From Candidatus Pelethomonas intestinigallinarum (lineage in GTDB: Bacteria > Bacillota > Clostridia > Oscillospirales > Oscillospiraceae): 5,669 nt of DNA. The position numbers and the translations under genes are program-made. The stretch lies in assembly GCA_018712665.1 (NCBI GenBank), contig DVGP01000087.1:1-5669 (forward strand). Reading direction: 5' to 3'. Positions 1 through 5,669 of this stretch are shown here, one piece after another. Within the stretch, counting starts at the first letter, position 1, and each line of letters opens with the position of its first letter. Below the pieces are notes generated by a model that was not told where the DNA came from, did no database searches, and was given only the letters and a program-made list of their open reading frames with translations.

Positions 1-200
1 GTGAAGGAGCCGTGGGCCTTCATGAGGCCCTCCTCCACCTTTTTCCGCAGGGCCCGGTTCTCCCGCACCACGTCCATGAACTGCTTCATCAGCTCATCCC
101 GCTTGTCCTTGAGCAGCTTGTGGCCCCGGACGGAGGTGCGCAGCCGGGTTTTCAGCCGGGTCAGCTCCTGCCGGGTGGGGTTTACGTTAATGGCCGGCAT
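1..200 (-). CDS. atpD: V-type ATP synthase subunit D, 5' part only (cut by left window edge)
   Basis: Subunit D is the long antiparallel coiled coil of the central rotor shaft. With F it turns inside the A3B3 head and passes torque to subunit C and the K ring. Only the first 66 residues, of a family usually about 200-230 long, are in the window. The start reads MPAINVNPTRQELTRLKTRL, followed by a charged helical stretch containing RGHKLLKDKRDELM (about residues 25-38), a strongly conserved block of the D family. The rest of the visible part is Lys/Arg/Glu/Leu-rich helix, as expected for the N-terminal arm of the coiled coil. The ATG at 198-200 is chosen because a strong AAGGAGG lies 8 bases upstream and the start falls 3 bases after the B stop, so D is probably translationally coupled to B. 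It is also known as NtpD. Identification is very secure; the 3' end is not visible. Confidence 0.96.
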   Translation of the reverse strand, partial: MPAINVNPTRQELTRLKTRLRTSVRGHKLLKDKRDELMKQFMDVVRENRALRKKVEEGLMKAHGSF

Positions 201-203
201 GGA

Positions 204-1583
204 TCACCCCTCCTTTTTCGGGAGGTATTTCTCGATAAACTCCGGCTTGATGCGCTTGAGCTCGCTCTTGGGCAGGATGCTCAGCAGCTCCCAGCCCAGA
301 TCCAGGGTCTCCTCGATGGAGCGGTTCTCCTCGCTGCCCTGGGCCACATAGCGCTTCTCAAACTCGTCGGCAAACTTGGCGTACAGCAGGTCGGTGGGGG
401 ACAGGGCGGCCTCACCCAGGATGGACATGAGCTCCTTGTTCTCCTTGCCGGTGGCGTAGGCGGCGAAGAGCTGGTTCATGGTGCCCGCGTGATCCTCCCG
501 GGTGCGGCCCACACCGATGCCCTTGTCCTTCAGACGGGACAGGGAGGGCAGCACGTCCACGGGGGGATTGATGCCCTTGCGGAACAGCTCCCGGCTCAGG
601 ATGATCTGCCCCTCGGTGATATAGCCGGTCAGGTCGGGGATGGGGTGGGTCTTGTCGTCCTCGGGCATGGTCAGGATGGGGATGAGGGTGATGGAGCCCT
701 TCTTGCCCATCTGGCGGCCGGCCCGCTCGTAGATGGTGGCCAGGTTGGTGTACAGGTAGCCCGGATAGCCCCGGCGGCCCGGCACCTCCTTCTTGGCGGC
801 CGACACCTCGCGGAGGGCCTCGGCGTAGTTGGTGATGTCGGTGAGGATGACCAGCACGTGCATATCCTTCTCGAAGGCCAGGTACTCCGCGGCGGTGAGG
901 GCCATGCGGGGGGTGGCGATGCGCTCCACGGCGGGGTCGTTGGCCAGGTTGGTGAAGAGCACCGTCCGGTCGATGGCCCCGGTGCGCTTGAACTCATTGA
1001 CAAAGTACTCCGACTCCTCGAAGGTAATGCCGATGGCGGCAAAGACCACGGCGAAGTTGCCCTCGTCGCCCAGCACCTTGGCCTGGCGGGCGATCTGAGC
1101 CGCCAGCTGGGCGTGGGGCAGGCCGGAGCCGGAAAAGATGGGCAGCTTCTGCCCGCGGACCAGGGTGTTCAGCCCGTCGATGGTACTGACCCCGGTCTGG
1201 ATGAACTCGTTGGGGTAGTCACGGGCCGCCGGGTTCATGGGCAGACCGTTGATATCCAGGTACTTCTCCGGCAGGATCTCCGGGCCGCCGTCAATGGGCT
1301 GGCCCATGCCGTTGAACACCCGGCCCAGCATGTCGCCGCTGACGGCCAGCTGGAGGGGGTGGCCCAGGAAGCGGACCTTGGAGTCCCGCAGGTTGATGCC
1401 GGCGGAGGACTCGAACAGCTGCACCACAGCCTTGTCCCCGTCCACCTCCAGCACCTGGCAGCGGCGGAGGGTACCGTCGGCCAGCTCGATCTCGCCCAGC
1501 TCGTCGTAGGTGACGCCCTCCACCTTCTCCACCACCATCAGGGGGCCGGAGACCTCATGTATGGTACGGTATTCCTTCATCAT
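204..1583 (-). CDS. atpB: V-type ATP synthase subunit B (non-catalytic nucleotide-binding subunit)
   Basis: Subunit B alternates with A in the cytoplasmic A3B3 hexamer and completes the catalytic sites at the A/B interfaces. It does not catalyse by itself. The protein is 459 residues, normal for the family. It has an N-terminal beta-barrel (about 1-75), a RecA-like domain (about 76-360) and a helical C-terminal domain. At the P-loop position the sequence is FSGSGLPH (150-157) with no GKT, the expected non-catalytic form. PSLSR at 346-350 ends in Arg350, which matches the arginine finger of E. hirae NtpB. Other family blocks include EGQIILSREL (324-333). The first ATG (1581-1583) is chosen over the next in-frame ATG because AGGTG lies 7 bases before it and it forms an ATGA overlap with the A stop. 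It is also called NtpB. It should not be confused with F-type atpB (subunit a). Confidence 0.98.
   Translation of the reverse strand: MMKEYRTIHEVSGPLMVVEKVEGVTYDELGEIELADGTLRRCQVLEVDGDKAVVQLFESSAGINLRDSKVRFLGHPLQLAVSGDMLGRVFNGMGQPIDGGPEILPEKYLDINGLPMNPAARDYPNEFIQTGVSTIDGLNTLVRGQKLPIFSGSGLPHAQLAAQIARQAKVLGDEGNFAVVFAAIGITFEESEYFVNEFKRTGAIDRTVLFTNLANDPAVERIATPRMALTAAEYLAFEKDMHVLVILTDITNYAEALREVSAAKKEVPGRRGYPGYLYTNLATIYERAGRQMGKKGSITLIPILTMPEDDKTHPIPDLTGYITEGQIILSRELFRKGINPPVDVLPSLSRLKDKGIGVGRTREDHAGTMNQLFAAYATGKENKELMSILGEAALSPTDLLYAKFADEFEKRYVAQGSEENRSIEETLDLGWELLSILPKSELKRIKPEFIEKYLPKKEG
209..215 (-). promoter_or_regulatory. Shine-Dalgarno site for subunit D
   Basis: On the minus strand the sequence AAGGAGG sits 8 bases before the D start codon, inside the last codons of B. 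It is a full match to the consensus at ideal spacing. It fixes the D start and suggests that D is initiated efficiently in its own right as well as by coupling to B. Confidence 0.85.
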
Positions 1584-3358
1584 TGGTCAGCACCTGCTTT
1601 CTCCGCCACAGCGGCGATCTCCTCCTCCATCTCCCGGGCGATGTCGGCATAGACCTCCACGTACCGGTCGGCCTCCACGGACTTGGCCCGGCCGATCTTC
1701 TCCCGAGCCGGGATGTTGATGAGCTCCTGGAGGGGCGCGCCCTTTCCAACAGCCTCCCGGGCCAGACGGTCGTAGTCCAGGATCATGGCCAGCAGACGCA
1801 TCTGCCGGTCGTGGCTGGAGTAGCTGTCCACGTCCATGAAGGCGTTCTGCTGCAAAAAGTCCTCCCGGACCATCTTGGCGGTCTCCAGCGTCAGCTGGTC
1901 GCCGGCGCCCAGGGAGTCCTTGCCCACCAGCTGGACGATCTCGTTGAGCTCGTTCTCCTCCTGGAGCAGGCTCATGGCCTTGCCCCGGTTGGCCATGAAG
2001 GCGGGGCCGTAGTGCTCGTCAAACCAGGGCTTCATGGTGTCCAGATACAGGGAGTAGGAGTTCAGCCAGTTGATGGCGGGGAAGTGGCGGCGGTAGGCCA
2101 GAGAGGAGTCCAGGGACCAGAACACCTTGACGATCCGCATGGTGCCCTGGCTGACGGGCTCGCTCAAATCGCCGCCGGGAGGCGACACGGCGCCCACGGC
2201 GGTGAGGCTGCCCCGGCGCCCCTCGCTGCCCACGCACTCCACCACGCCGGAGCGCTCATAGAACTGGGCCAGGCGGGAGGCCAGATAGGCGGGGTAGCCC
2301 TCCTCGCCGGGCATCTCCTCCAGCCGTCCGCTCATCTCGCGGAGGGCCTCGGCCCACCGGGAGGTGGAGTCGGCGATGACGGCCACGTCGTAGCCCATGT
2401 CACGGAAGTACTCGGCGATGGTGATGCCGGTGTAGACGGAGGCCTCACGGGCAGCCACGGGCATGTCGGAGGTGTTGGCGATGAGCACCGTCCGCTTCAT
2501 CAGGCTCTTGCCCGTGCGGGGGTCGGTGAGCTCCGGGAACTCCCGGAGCACGTCGGTCATCTCGTTGCCCCGCTCGCCGCAGCCCACATACACCACGATG
2601 TCCACGTCGGACCACTTGGCCAGCTGGTGCTGGACCACGGTCTTGCCGGAGCCGAAGGGCCCGGGCACGGCGGCGGTGCCGCCCTTGGCGATGGGGAACA
2701 TGGTGTCGATGATCCGCTGGCCGGACTGCAGGGGGGCCACCGGGTTGTACTTGTGCTTGTAGGGGCGGCCCACACGGACAGGCCACTTCTGCACCATGGT
2801 CAGCTCCACGGTCTCCCCCTTGTCGGTCCGGACCTTGGCAATCACCTCGTCCACGATATACTCGCCGGGCTCTATGGTCCACTCCACAGTGCCGCTGATC
2901 CCGTTGGGGACCATGATTTTGTGGAGCACCACCTCGGTCTCAGGGACGGTGCCCAGCACGTCGCCGCCCACCACCCGGTCGCCGGTCTTGGCTACCGGGG
3001 TGTAGGCCCACTTCTTCTCCCGGCTCAGGGCGGGAACCTCCACGCCCCGGGCCAGGTTGGCGCCGATCTTCTTGACGATCTCCTCCAGAGGCCGCTGGAT
3101 ACCGTCGTAGATGTTCTCGATGATGCCGGGCCCCAGCTCCACGCTCAACGGCGCGCCGGTGGACTCCACCGCCGCCCCGGGGCCCAGGCCGCTGGTCTCC
3201 TCGTAGACCTGGATGGAGGCACGGTCGCCGGTCATGTTCAGGATCTCTCCGATCAGCCGCTGCTCGCCTACCCGGACCACGTCCGCCATGTTGGCGTCGC
3301 TGAGCCCGTCGGCCACCACCAGGGGACCGGAGACCTTGATGATCTTTCCTTGACTCAT
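1580..3358 (-). CDS. atpA: V-type ATP synthase subunit A (catalytic ATPase subunit)
   Basis: This is the catalytic subunit of the A3B3 head, interconverting ATP and ADP plus phosphate (EC 7.1.2.2, or 7.2.2.1 if Na+-coupled). Its 592 residues are typical for the family. In order: N-terminal beta-barrel (about 1-70), the A-specific inserted bulge domain (roughly 110-190), the nucleotide-binding domain, and a helical C-terminal domain. The Walker A motif GPFGSGKT is at 233-240 (Lys239, Thr240). The catalytic glutamate is Glu262 in GERGNE (261-266). The Walker B strand VAVIAD ends at Asp330. PAINWLNSYS (427-436) fits the ATPase alpha/beta signature. All are intact and there is no intein. The ATG at 3356-3358 gives the family N-terminus MSQGKIIKVSGPLVVADG. 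Its ribosome site is imperfect: AAGGA abuts the ATG, and GAAAGG lies 10 bases upstream. It is preceded by a 120-base structured spacer after F and overlaps B by 4 bases. Also called NtpA. Confidence 0.99.
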   Translation of the reverse strand: MSQGKIIKVSGPLVVADGLSDANMADVVRVGEQRLIGEILNMTGDRASIQVYEETSGLGPGAAVESTGAPLSVELGPGIIENIYDGIQRPLEEIVKKIGANLARGVEVPALSREKKWAYTPVAKTGDRVVGGDVLGTVPETEVVLHKIMVPNGISGTVEWTIEPGEYIVDEVIAKVRTDKGETVELTMVQKWPVRVGRPYKHKYNPVAPLQSGQRIIDTMFPIAKGGTAAVPGPFGSGKTVVQHQLAKWSDVDIVVYVGCGERGNEMTDVLREFPELTDPRTGKSLMKRTVLIANTSDMPVAAREASVYTGITIAEYFRDMGYDVAVIADSTSRWAEALREMSGRLEEMPGEEGYPAYLASRLAQFYERSGVVECVGSEGRRGSLTAVGAVSPPGGDLSEPVSQGTMRIVKVFWSLDSSLAYRRHFPAINWLNSYSLYLDTMKPWFDEHYGPAFMANRGKAMSLLQEENELNEIVQLVGKDSLGAGDQLTLETAKMVREDFLQQNAFMDVDSYSSHDRQMRLLAMILDYDRLAREAVGKGAPLQELINIPAREKIGRAKSVEADRYVEVYADIAREMEEEIAAVAEKAGADQ

Positions 3359-3386
3359 TCCTTCACTGCCTTTCTCAGACTGTCGA

Positions 3387-3404
3387 AAAAGGCTGACGCC
3401 TTTT
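3387..3404 (-). repeat. Short inverted repeat with A/T flanks upstream of subunit A (terminator-like)
   Basis: On the transcript strand the sequence reads AAAAGGC, loop GTCA, GCCTTTT, followed by one more T. The 7-bp stem has only three G-C pairs, with an A tract before and a T tract after. This resembles a weak, possibly bidirectional, intrinsic terminator or attenuator. However, the T tract forms part of the stem and the core is short, so strong termination is unlikely. It lies 28 bases upstream of the A start codon. Confidence 0.45.
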
Positions 3405-3448
3405 CCGCCAAGGGAGTTCGCTGTGCTCCGCGCAAAGTGTTTTCTGAC

Positions 3449-3472
3449 GCCGCGGGGTGGAAACCCCGCGGC
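3449..3472 (-). repeat. Perfect inverted repeat (10-bp stem, 4-base loop) just after subunit F
   Basis: The arms are GCCGCGGGGT (3449-3458) and ACCCCGCGGC (3463-3472), perfectly complementary around a 4-base loop. The stem is almost all G-C and should form a very stable RNA hairpin 6 bases after the F stop codon. The transcript downstream continues GTCAGAAAACAC with no run of U, so it is not a standard intrinsic terminator. A role in protecting the upstream mRNA 3' end, or an origin as a palindromic repeat unit, is inference. Confidence 0.75.
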
Positions 3473-3478
3473 CGATCC

Positions 3479-3787
3479 TTATGAGATGTCCGCCCCAACG
3501 GCCCGCTCCACCGCGGCCTGCAGCGCCCGGGAGCCCAGCCCCAGGCTGCCGCCCTTGCCGGGAATCAGGATCACAGCCGGGGTGGTCTCCGATTTGTACC
3601 GGTCGATGTCGGCGGCCAGAGGCCCCGCCAGGGCCTCGGTCATATAGATGATAGCGTAATTCTCCCGGGCCAGCCGGTGCAGCGTGTGGCGGGCCTCCTC
3701 CGTGTCCTCCACGAAGAAGGTGTCCAGTCCCAGGGCCCGGAAGCCCAGGACACTGTCCCGGTCTCCCAGTACAGCGATCTTATACAT
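3479..3787 (-). CDS. atpF: V-type ATP synthase subunit F (rotor shaft subunit; NtpG in E. hirae naming)
   Basis: Subunit F is a small globular protein that binds subunit D in the central shaft and, in E. hirae, stimulates ATPase activity of the D-containing complex. The 102-residue length is typical. The N-terminus MYKIAVLGDRDSVLGFRALG (1-20) is a strongly conserved family block. The second landmark, AVILIPGKGGSLGLGS (71-86), is followed by the C-terminal AVERAVGADIS helix region, matching the alternating beta/alpha fold. The ATG at 3785-3787 is chosen because it gives this N-terminus. The frame stays open upstream but reads only Arg/Ser/Pro-rich sequence antisense to nothing conserved and lying inside C. 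The start overlaps the end of C by 8 bases, with only a weak GAGG about 3 bases upstream, so coupling to C translation is likely. It should not be confused with F-type atpF (subunit b). Confidence 0.96.
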   Translation of the reverse strand: MYKIAVLGDRDSVLGFRALGLDTFFVEDTEEARHTLHRLARENYAIIYMTEALAGPLAADIDRYKSETTPAVILIPGKGGSLGLGSRALQAAVERAVGADIS

Positions 3788-4802
3788 ACGCCTCACGCAG
3801 CCTTTCCCGGATGGTGCCGCCGTCGATGCCCGCCATCTTGCCGGACATGATGACCCGCACCGCCGTAAACTCGATCTCCTTGGCCACCAGATAGCCGATG
3901 ACCGTCTCCTCCCCGAAGGGAACATGCTTGGCCCGGGCGGCGTAGTCCGTCACCGCGTCGTCGCAGGCCTTCTCAAAGGCTGTCAGGTTCCCGCCCTTGG
4001 CGGCCTCAGCCCCCAGCTCCGCCGCGGCGCGCAGCTCCGTGCCCCGGAAGGGGGCCTCCAGGTTCCCATTCAGCGCGGCGGCCAGGATGCTGTCCGTGCC
4101 GACAGCGCCCCCTTCAAAGAGCACCTGCCTGAGGAAATCCCCGCTTTTTTTCATCCGCAGGGTCCGCACGGCGGAGCGCAGATTCGCGCTGTCGATGGTC
4201 GCCCGGACGTATCCGGTCAGGAGCTGACTGCCCGAGGACTGGGCGGCCTCCAGCATCTCCCGGAAATAGGCCCGGTCCAAAGTGAAGTCGCTGCGCTGGG
4301 GGTCGCCGGTGGTGCTGAGGACCTCCCCGGCCTCCTCCGCCGCCTGGCCCAGGGCCGTGGGCAGCTGGTCGTAGGTCCCCTCCGACACGCACTTCTCCAT
4401 TCGCTCCGTCTCCACCCGGCCGGCGTCCACCAGCAGGCGCTTCCCGTCCATCCCCAGGGCCCTGGCTTTGAGCAGGACCTTGAGGTTGTGGTAGTCGTAC
4501 TTGACCTTGAACACATCCACCACCGCCTTATCCGGCACGTAGCGGTACAGGTCCTCAAAGAGCTTCTCCCGCTCCCGGGCCAGGGCGGCGCCCAGCTCCC
4601 GGTCACTGGTGGGAGAGAATTCCCCATAGCCGATCTCCTGGAGCACCTTGGCGGCCTCTCCCGGGCTGGGGGCGTCGATCATCCGCTCCATTCGGGCCGC
4701 TGTCAGCAGCTTTCCCTCCCGGGCCCGAAGATAGGCGGAGATAAACAGATACTCCGTATCCTTCAGCTTTTTCTTCTTTTCCAGCTTGTTCAGCACAACC
4801 AA
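3780..4802 (-). CDS. atpC: V-type ATP synthase subunit C (shaft-to-ring coupling subunit, AC39/Vma6 family)
   Basis: Subunit C is the funnel-shaped all-helical protein that seats the D-F shaft on the membrane K ring. The protein is 340 residues, in the normal family range, and is mainly helical. Family landmarks are the N-terminal EYLFISAYLRAREGKLL block, KVKYDYHNLKVLLKA near the first third, DSANLRSAVRTLRMKKSG in the middle, and a C-terminal segment (about 296-340) with GYLVAKEIEF, VRVIMSGKMAG and IRERLREAYV. The first and last of these are the most diagnostic. The start is a TTG at 4800-4802, with AAAGGAG 8 bases upstream. The nearby ATG (4807-4809) is in another frame and only 1 base from that site. 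Subunit C sequences diverge more than A/B, so assignment rests on these blocks plus position between E and F. It ends inside the start of F. Also called NtpC. Confidence 0.95.
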   Translation of the reverse strand: MVVLNKLEKKKKLKDTEYLFISAYLRAREGKLLTAARMERMIDAPSPGEAAKVLQEIGYGEFSPTSDRELGAALAREREKLFEDLYRYVPDKAVVDVFKVKYDYHNLKVLLKARALGMDGKRLLVDAGRVETERMEKCVSEGTYDQLPTALGQAAEEAGEVLSTTGDPQRSDFTLDRAYFREMLEAAQSSGSQLLTGYVRATIDSANLRSAVRTLRMKKSGDFLRQVLFEGGAVGTDSILAAALNGNLEAPFRGTELRAAAELGAEAAKGGNLTAFEKACDDAVTDYAARAKHVPFGEETVIGYLVAKEIEFTAVRVIMSGKMAGIDGGTIRERLREAYV

Positions 4803-4810
4803 AAGCCATT

Positions 4811-4817
4811 CTCCTTT
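4811..4817 (-). promoter_or_regulatory. Shine-Dalgarno site that decides the TTG start of subunit C
   Basis: The minus strand reads AAAGGAG here, 8 bases before the TTG at 4800-4802 and only 1 base before the out-of-frame ATG at 4807-4809. The spacing favours TTG, which opens the subunit C frame. The ATG opens an unrelated frame of 68 codons with no family resemblance. Confidence 0.75.
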
Positions 4818-4843
4818 CTCGATCCGGCCTTGGCAGGACGGCC

Positions 4844-5533
4844 CTACTGCGGGAACAGGATGCCGGCTACCTCCGCCGCCATGCTCCCCCGCAGCAGCCG
4901 CAGCTGGGTCTCAAACGCGCAGTTGATCTCCACGTTGCCCTCCCGCAGAATCAGCCCGCCGTCCATCTCCCGGGTCTCCTGGGACAGGGTCAGCAGAGCG
5001 GTGCCCTGGAGAATGGCGGAGCCGGCGGCCACCACCTTGTTGAGCAGGCTGCCGGCCTTGGAGCTCTTCAGCTCCCGGGGCAGCTCCGGCGCGTTGGCCT
5101 GAGCCAGCAGGGCGTTGGCCTTGGCGACGACCTTATCGCCCACCCGCCTGCGGTCCCGGTCGTTCAGAATGATCTCCTCCCGTCCGGTCTTAGCGGCCTT
5201 GGCCGCCACGCGGGAGAGAAGATCGGCGTAGGCCTCGTCATCCAGGTCCAGCAGCCGCTGCCGGGCGGCGGCGAAGGCCTCGTCCAGGCACTGCTGCTTG
5301 GTCTCCAGCAGCAGCTTCTTCCCGTCCATCCGGGCCGCGCTCACCAGGCGCTCGTACTGGTCCTCCGCCGCCTGGCGGCCAGCGGCCTCCGCGGCGCTGC
5401 TCTGGGCCGCCGCCTGATCCTCATACTCTTTTCGGATCCGGGCGGCGCTGGCCTCCCCCTCCCGGAGGATGGCCTCCGCCTCCGCCCTGGCGTCGGTCTC
5501 GATGCGCGATGTGATCTTGTCGATCCCGTTCAT
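4844..5533 (-). CDS. atpE: V-type ATP synthase subunit E (peripheral stalk)
   Basis: Subunit E pairs with G/H in the peripheral stalk, the stator that keeps A3B3 from turning with the rotor. The protein has 229 residues. Residues about 1-95 form a long Ala/Glu/Arg/Lys-rich amphipathic helix (AEAEAILREGEASAARIRK), typical of the coiled-coil half. The globular C-terminal half carries the conserved pattern DGGLILREGNVEINCAFE (191-208), the usual hallmark of bacterial and archaeal E subunits, followed by LRLLR and the end GILFPQ. The stretch between about 140 and 180 looks somewhat longer than I expect for short family members. The ATG at 5531-5533 is supported by AAGGCGGTGA, a one-mismatch ribosome site 7 bases upstream. 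It lies 37 bases after K and 41 bases before C. Also called NtpE; not F-type atpE (subunit c). Confidence 0.96.
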   Translation of the reverse strand: MNGIDKITSRIETDARAEAEAILREGEASAARIRKEYEDQAAAQSSAAEAAGRQAAEDQYERLVSAARMDGKKLLLETKQQCLDEAFAAARQRLLDLDDEAYADLLSRVAAKAAKTGREEIILNDRDRRRVGDKVVAKANALLAQANAPELPRELKSSKAGSLLNKVVAAGSAILQGTALLTLSQETREMDGGLILREGNVEINCAFETQLRLLRGSMAAEVAGILFPQ

Positions 5534-5540
5534 GTATGGG

Positions 5541-5550
5541 TCACCGCCTT
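5541..5550 (-). promoter_or_regulatory. Shine-Dalgarno site for subunit E
   Basis: The minus strand reads AAGGCGGTGA, differing from the AAGGAGGTGA consensus at one base, with a 7-base spacer to the ATG of subunit E. It supports that start and fits a Firmicutes-type host. Confidence 0.75.
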
Positions 5551-5570
5551 TTCCGTGTGGTATGGGCCCA

Positions 5571-5669
5571 TCACAGGGCGTTCATCAGCAGCAGGATGGA
5601 GGCCAGCAAAGACAGGATGGCGTAGAACTCCACCACCACGCACAGAATGATGCCCTTGGACCAGTCGTC
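5571..5669 (-). CDS. atpK: V-type ATP synthase subunit K (membrane rotor ring proteolipid), 3' end only
   Basis: Subunit K forms the ion-translocating c-ring in the membrane. Only the last 32 residues are in the window, from a protein usually about 140-160 long. They read DDWSKGIILCVVVEFYAILS and then a hydrophobic run ending LLLMNAL. This is one transmembrane helix containing the VEFYAIL block. Its glutamate corresponds to the essential ion-binding glutamate of the last helix (Glu139 of E. hirae NtpK, where the local sequence is VETYAIL). The K-G-I-I lead-in and short C-terminal tail after the helix are also family-typical. The TGA stop is at 5571-5573. The position immediately upstream of E is the standard place for K. 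Whether the pump uses Na+ or H+ cannot be judged, as the other ion ligands are outside the window. The frame was read directly from the reverse complement. Confidence 0.93.
   Translation of the reverse strand, partial: DDWSKGIILCVVVEFYAILSLLASILLLMNAL

Larger units (their letters stand above)
3359..3478 (-). other. 120-base structured spacer between subunits F and A
   Basis: This is the longest non-coding stretch in the window; the other junctions here are overlaps or gaps of 3 to 41 bases. It holds a perfect 10-bp inverted repeat (3449-3472), a shorter 7-bp inverted repeat with A and T flanks (3387-3404), an 8-base direct repeat CTGACGCC (3393-3400 and 3444-3451), and a weak GGAG/CTCC pairing (3413-3429). 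I see no convincing -35/-10 pair on the minus strand and no small reading frame with a ribosome site. It could be an RNA-processing or partial-termination region, or a dispersed intergenic repeat inserted in the operon. The sequence alone does not decide between these. Confidence 0.6.

Noticed and set aside
12..1652. Very long plus-strand open frame (546 codons) opposite B and part of A
   Set aside because: It mirrors the codon structure of the B gene in GC-rich DNA. The product is a low-complexity Gly/Leu/Val/His/Gln-rich sequence with no recognisable domain, and the minus-strand B protein is unmistakable.
1583..3484. Very long plus-strand open frame (633 codons) opposite A
   Set aside because: This is the same antisense shadow effect, being Gly/His/Val/Leu-rich with no family motif. 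The minus strand encodes the fully conserved catalytic subunit.
3788..3925. Upstream extension of the subunit F frame to 148 codons
   Set aside because: The extra 46 residues are Arg/Ser/Pro-rich and overlap the conserved end of C. The family N-terminus MYKIAVLGDRDS begins at 3787.
4603..4809. 68-codon frame from the ATG at 4807-4809
   Set aside because: It is out of frame with subunit C, has no family resemblance, and its ATG is too close to the ribosome site.
4803..4843. GGCC...GGCC pairing in the E-C gap
   Set aside because: A four-base stem with a 10-base loop and no T tract is not a credible terminator or regulatory hairpin.
3684..5102. Long plus-strand open frame (472 codons) opposite C and E
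   Set aside because: It is an antisense shadow of two recognised genes; it crosses their boundary and has low-complexity composition and no motif.
5562..5571. Perfect 10-base palindrome ATGGGCCCAT at the end of K
   Set aside because: It has no loop, is short, and is expected by chance in GC-rich DNA. No link to an operator or terminator is visible.
1..5669. Search for CRISPR arrays, tRNA/rRNA genes, insertion sequences, phage or defence genes
   Set aside because: None seen. Nearly the whole window is occupied by one housekeeping-type operon, with no spaced repeat array, no cloverleaf-like sequence and no transposase.

Overview
The window is a segment of a single minus-strand operon for a bacterial V-type (V/A-type, rotary) ATPase/ATP synthase. 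In transcription order, from the right edge to the left edge, the genes are: subunit K (3' end only), E, C, F, A, B and D (5' end only). This matches the K-E-C-F-A-B-D order known from the Enterococcus hirae ntp operon, where subunit F is called NtpG. Both ends are cut by the window. The remaining D sequence lies off the left edge. The rest of K, and probably subunit I (plus G/H if present), lies off the right edge.

The DNA is visibly GC-rich, with strong GC preference at third codon positions, AGGAGG-type ribosome binding sites and Firmicutes-like protein sequences. I infer a high-GC anaerobic Firmicute, such as a gut member of the Oscillospiraceae/Eubacteriales, but nothing here fixes genus or species.

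Layout: 5571-5669 is the last transmembrane helix of the K rotor-ring subunit. 4844-5533 is the E peripheral stalk. 3780-4802 is subunit C, with a TTG start. 3479-3787 is subunit F, overlapping C by 8 bases. 3359-3478 is a 120-base spacer with two inverted repeats. 1580-3358 is catalytic subunit A. 204-1583 is the non-catalytic B subunit, overlapping A by 4 bases (ATGA). 1-200 is the start of subunit D. There is no gene-free stretch longer than 120 bases.

Together the proteins form a rotary machine. A3B3 makes or hydrolyses ATP, D and F form the central shaft, C couples the shaft to the membrane K ring, and E (with G/H) is the stator. All key A and B motifs are intact, so the complex looks functional. 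I see no undescribed system here. The least ordinary element is the structured F-A spacer in an otherwise tightly packed operon.
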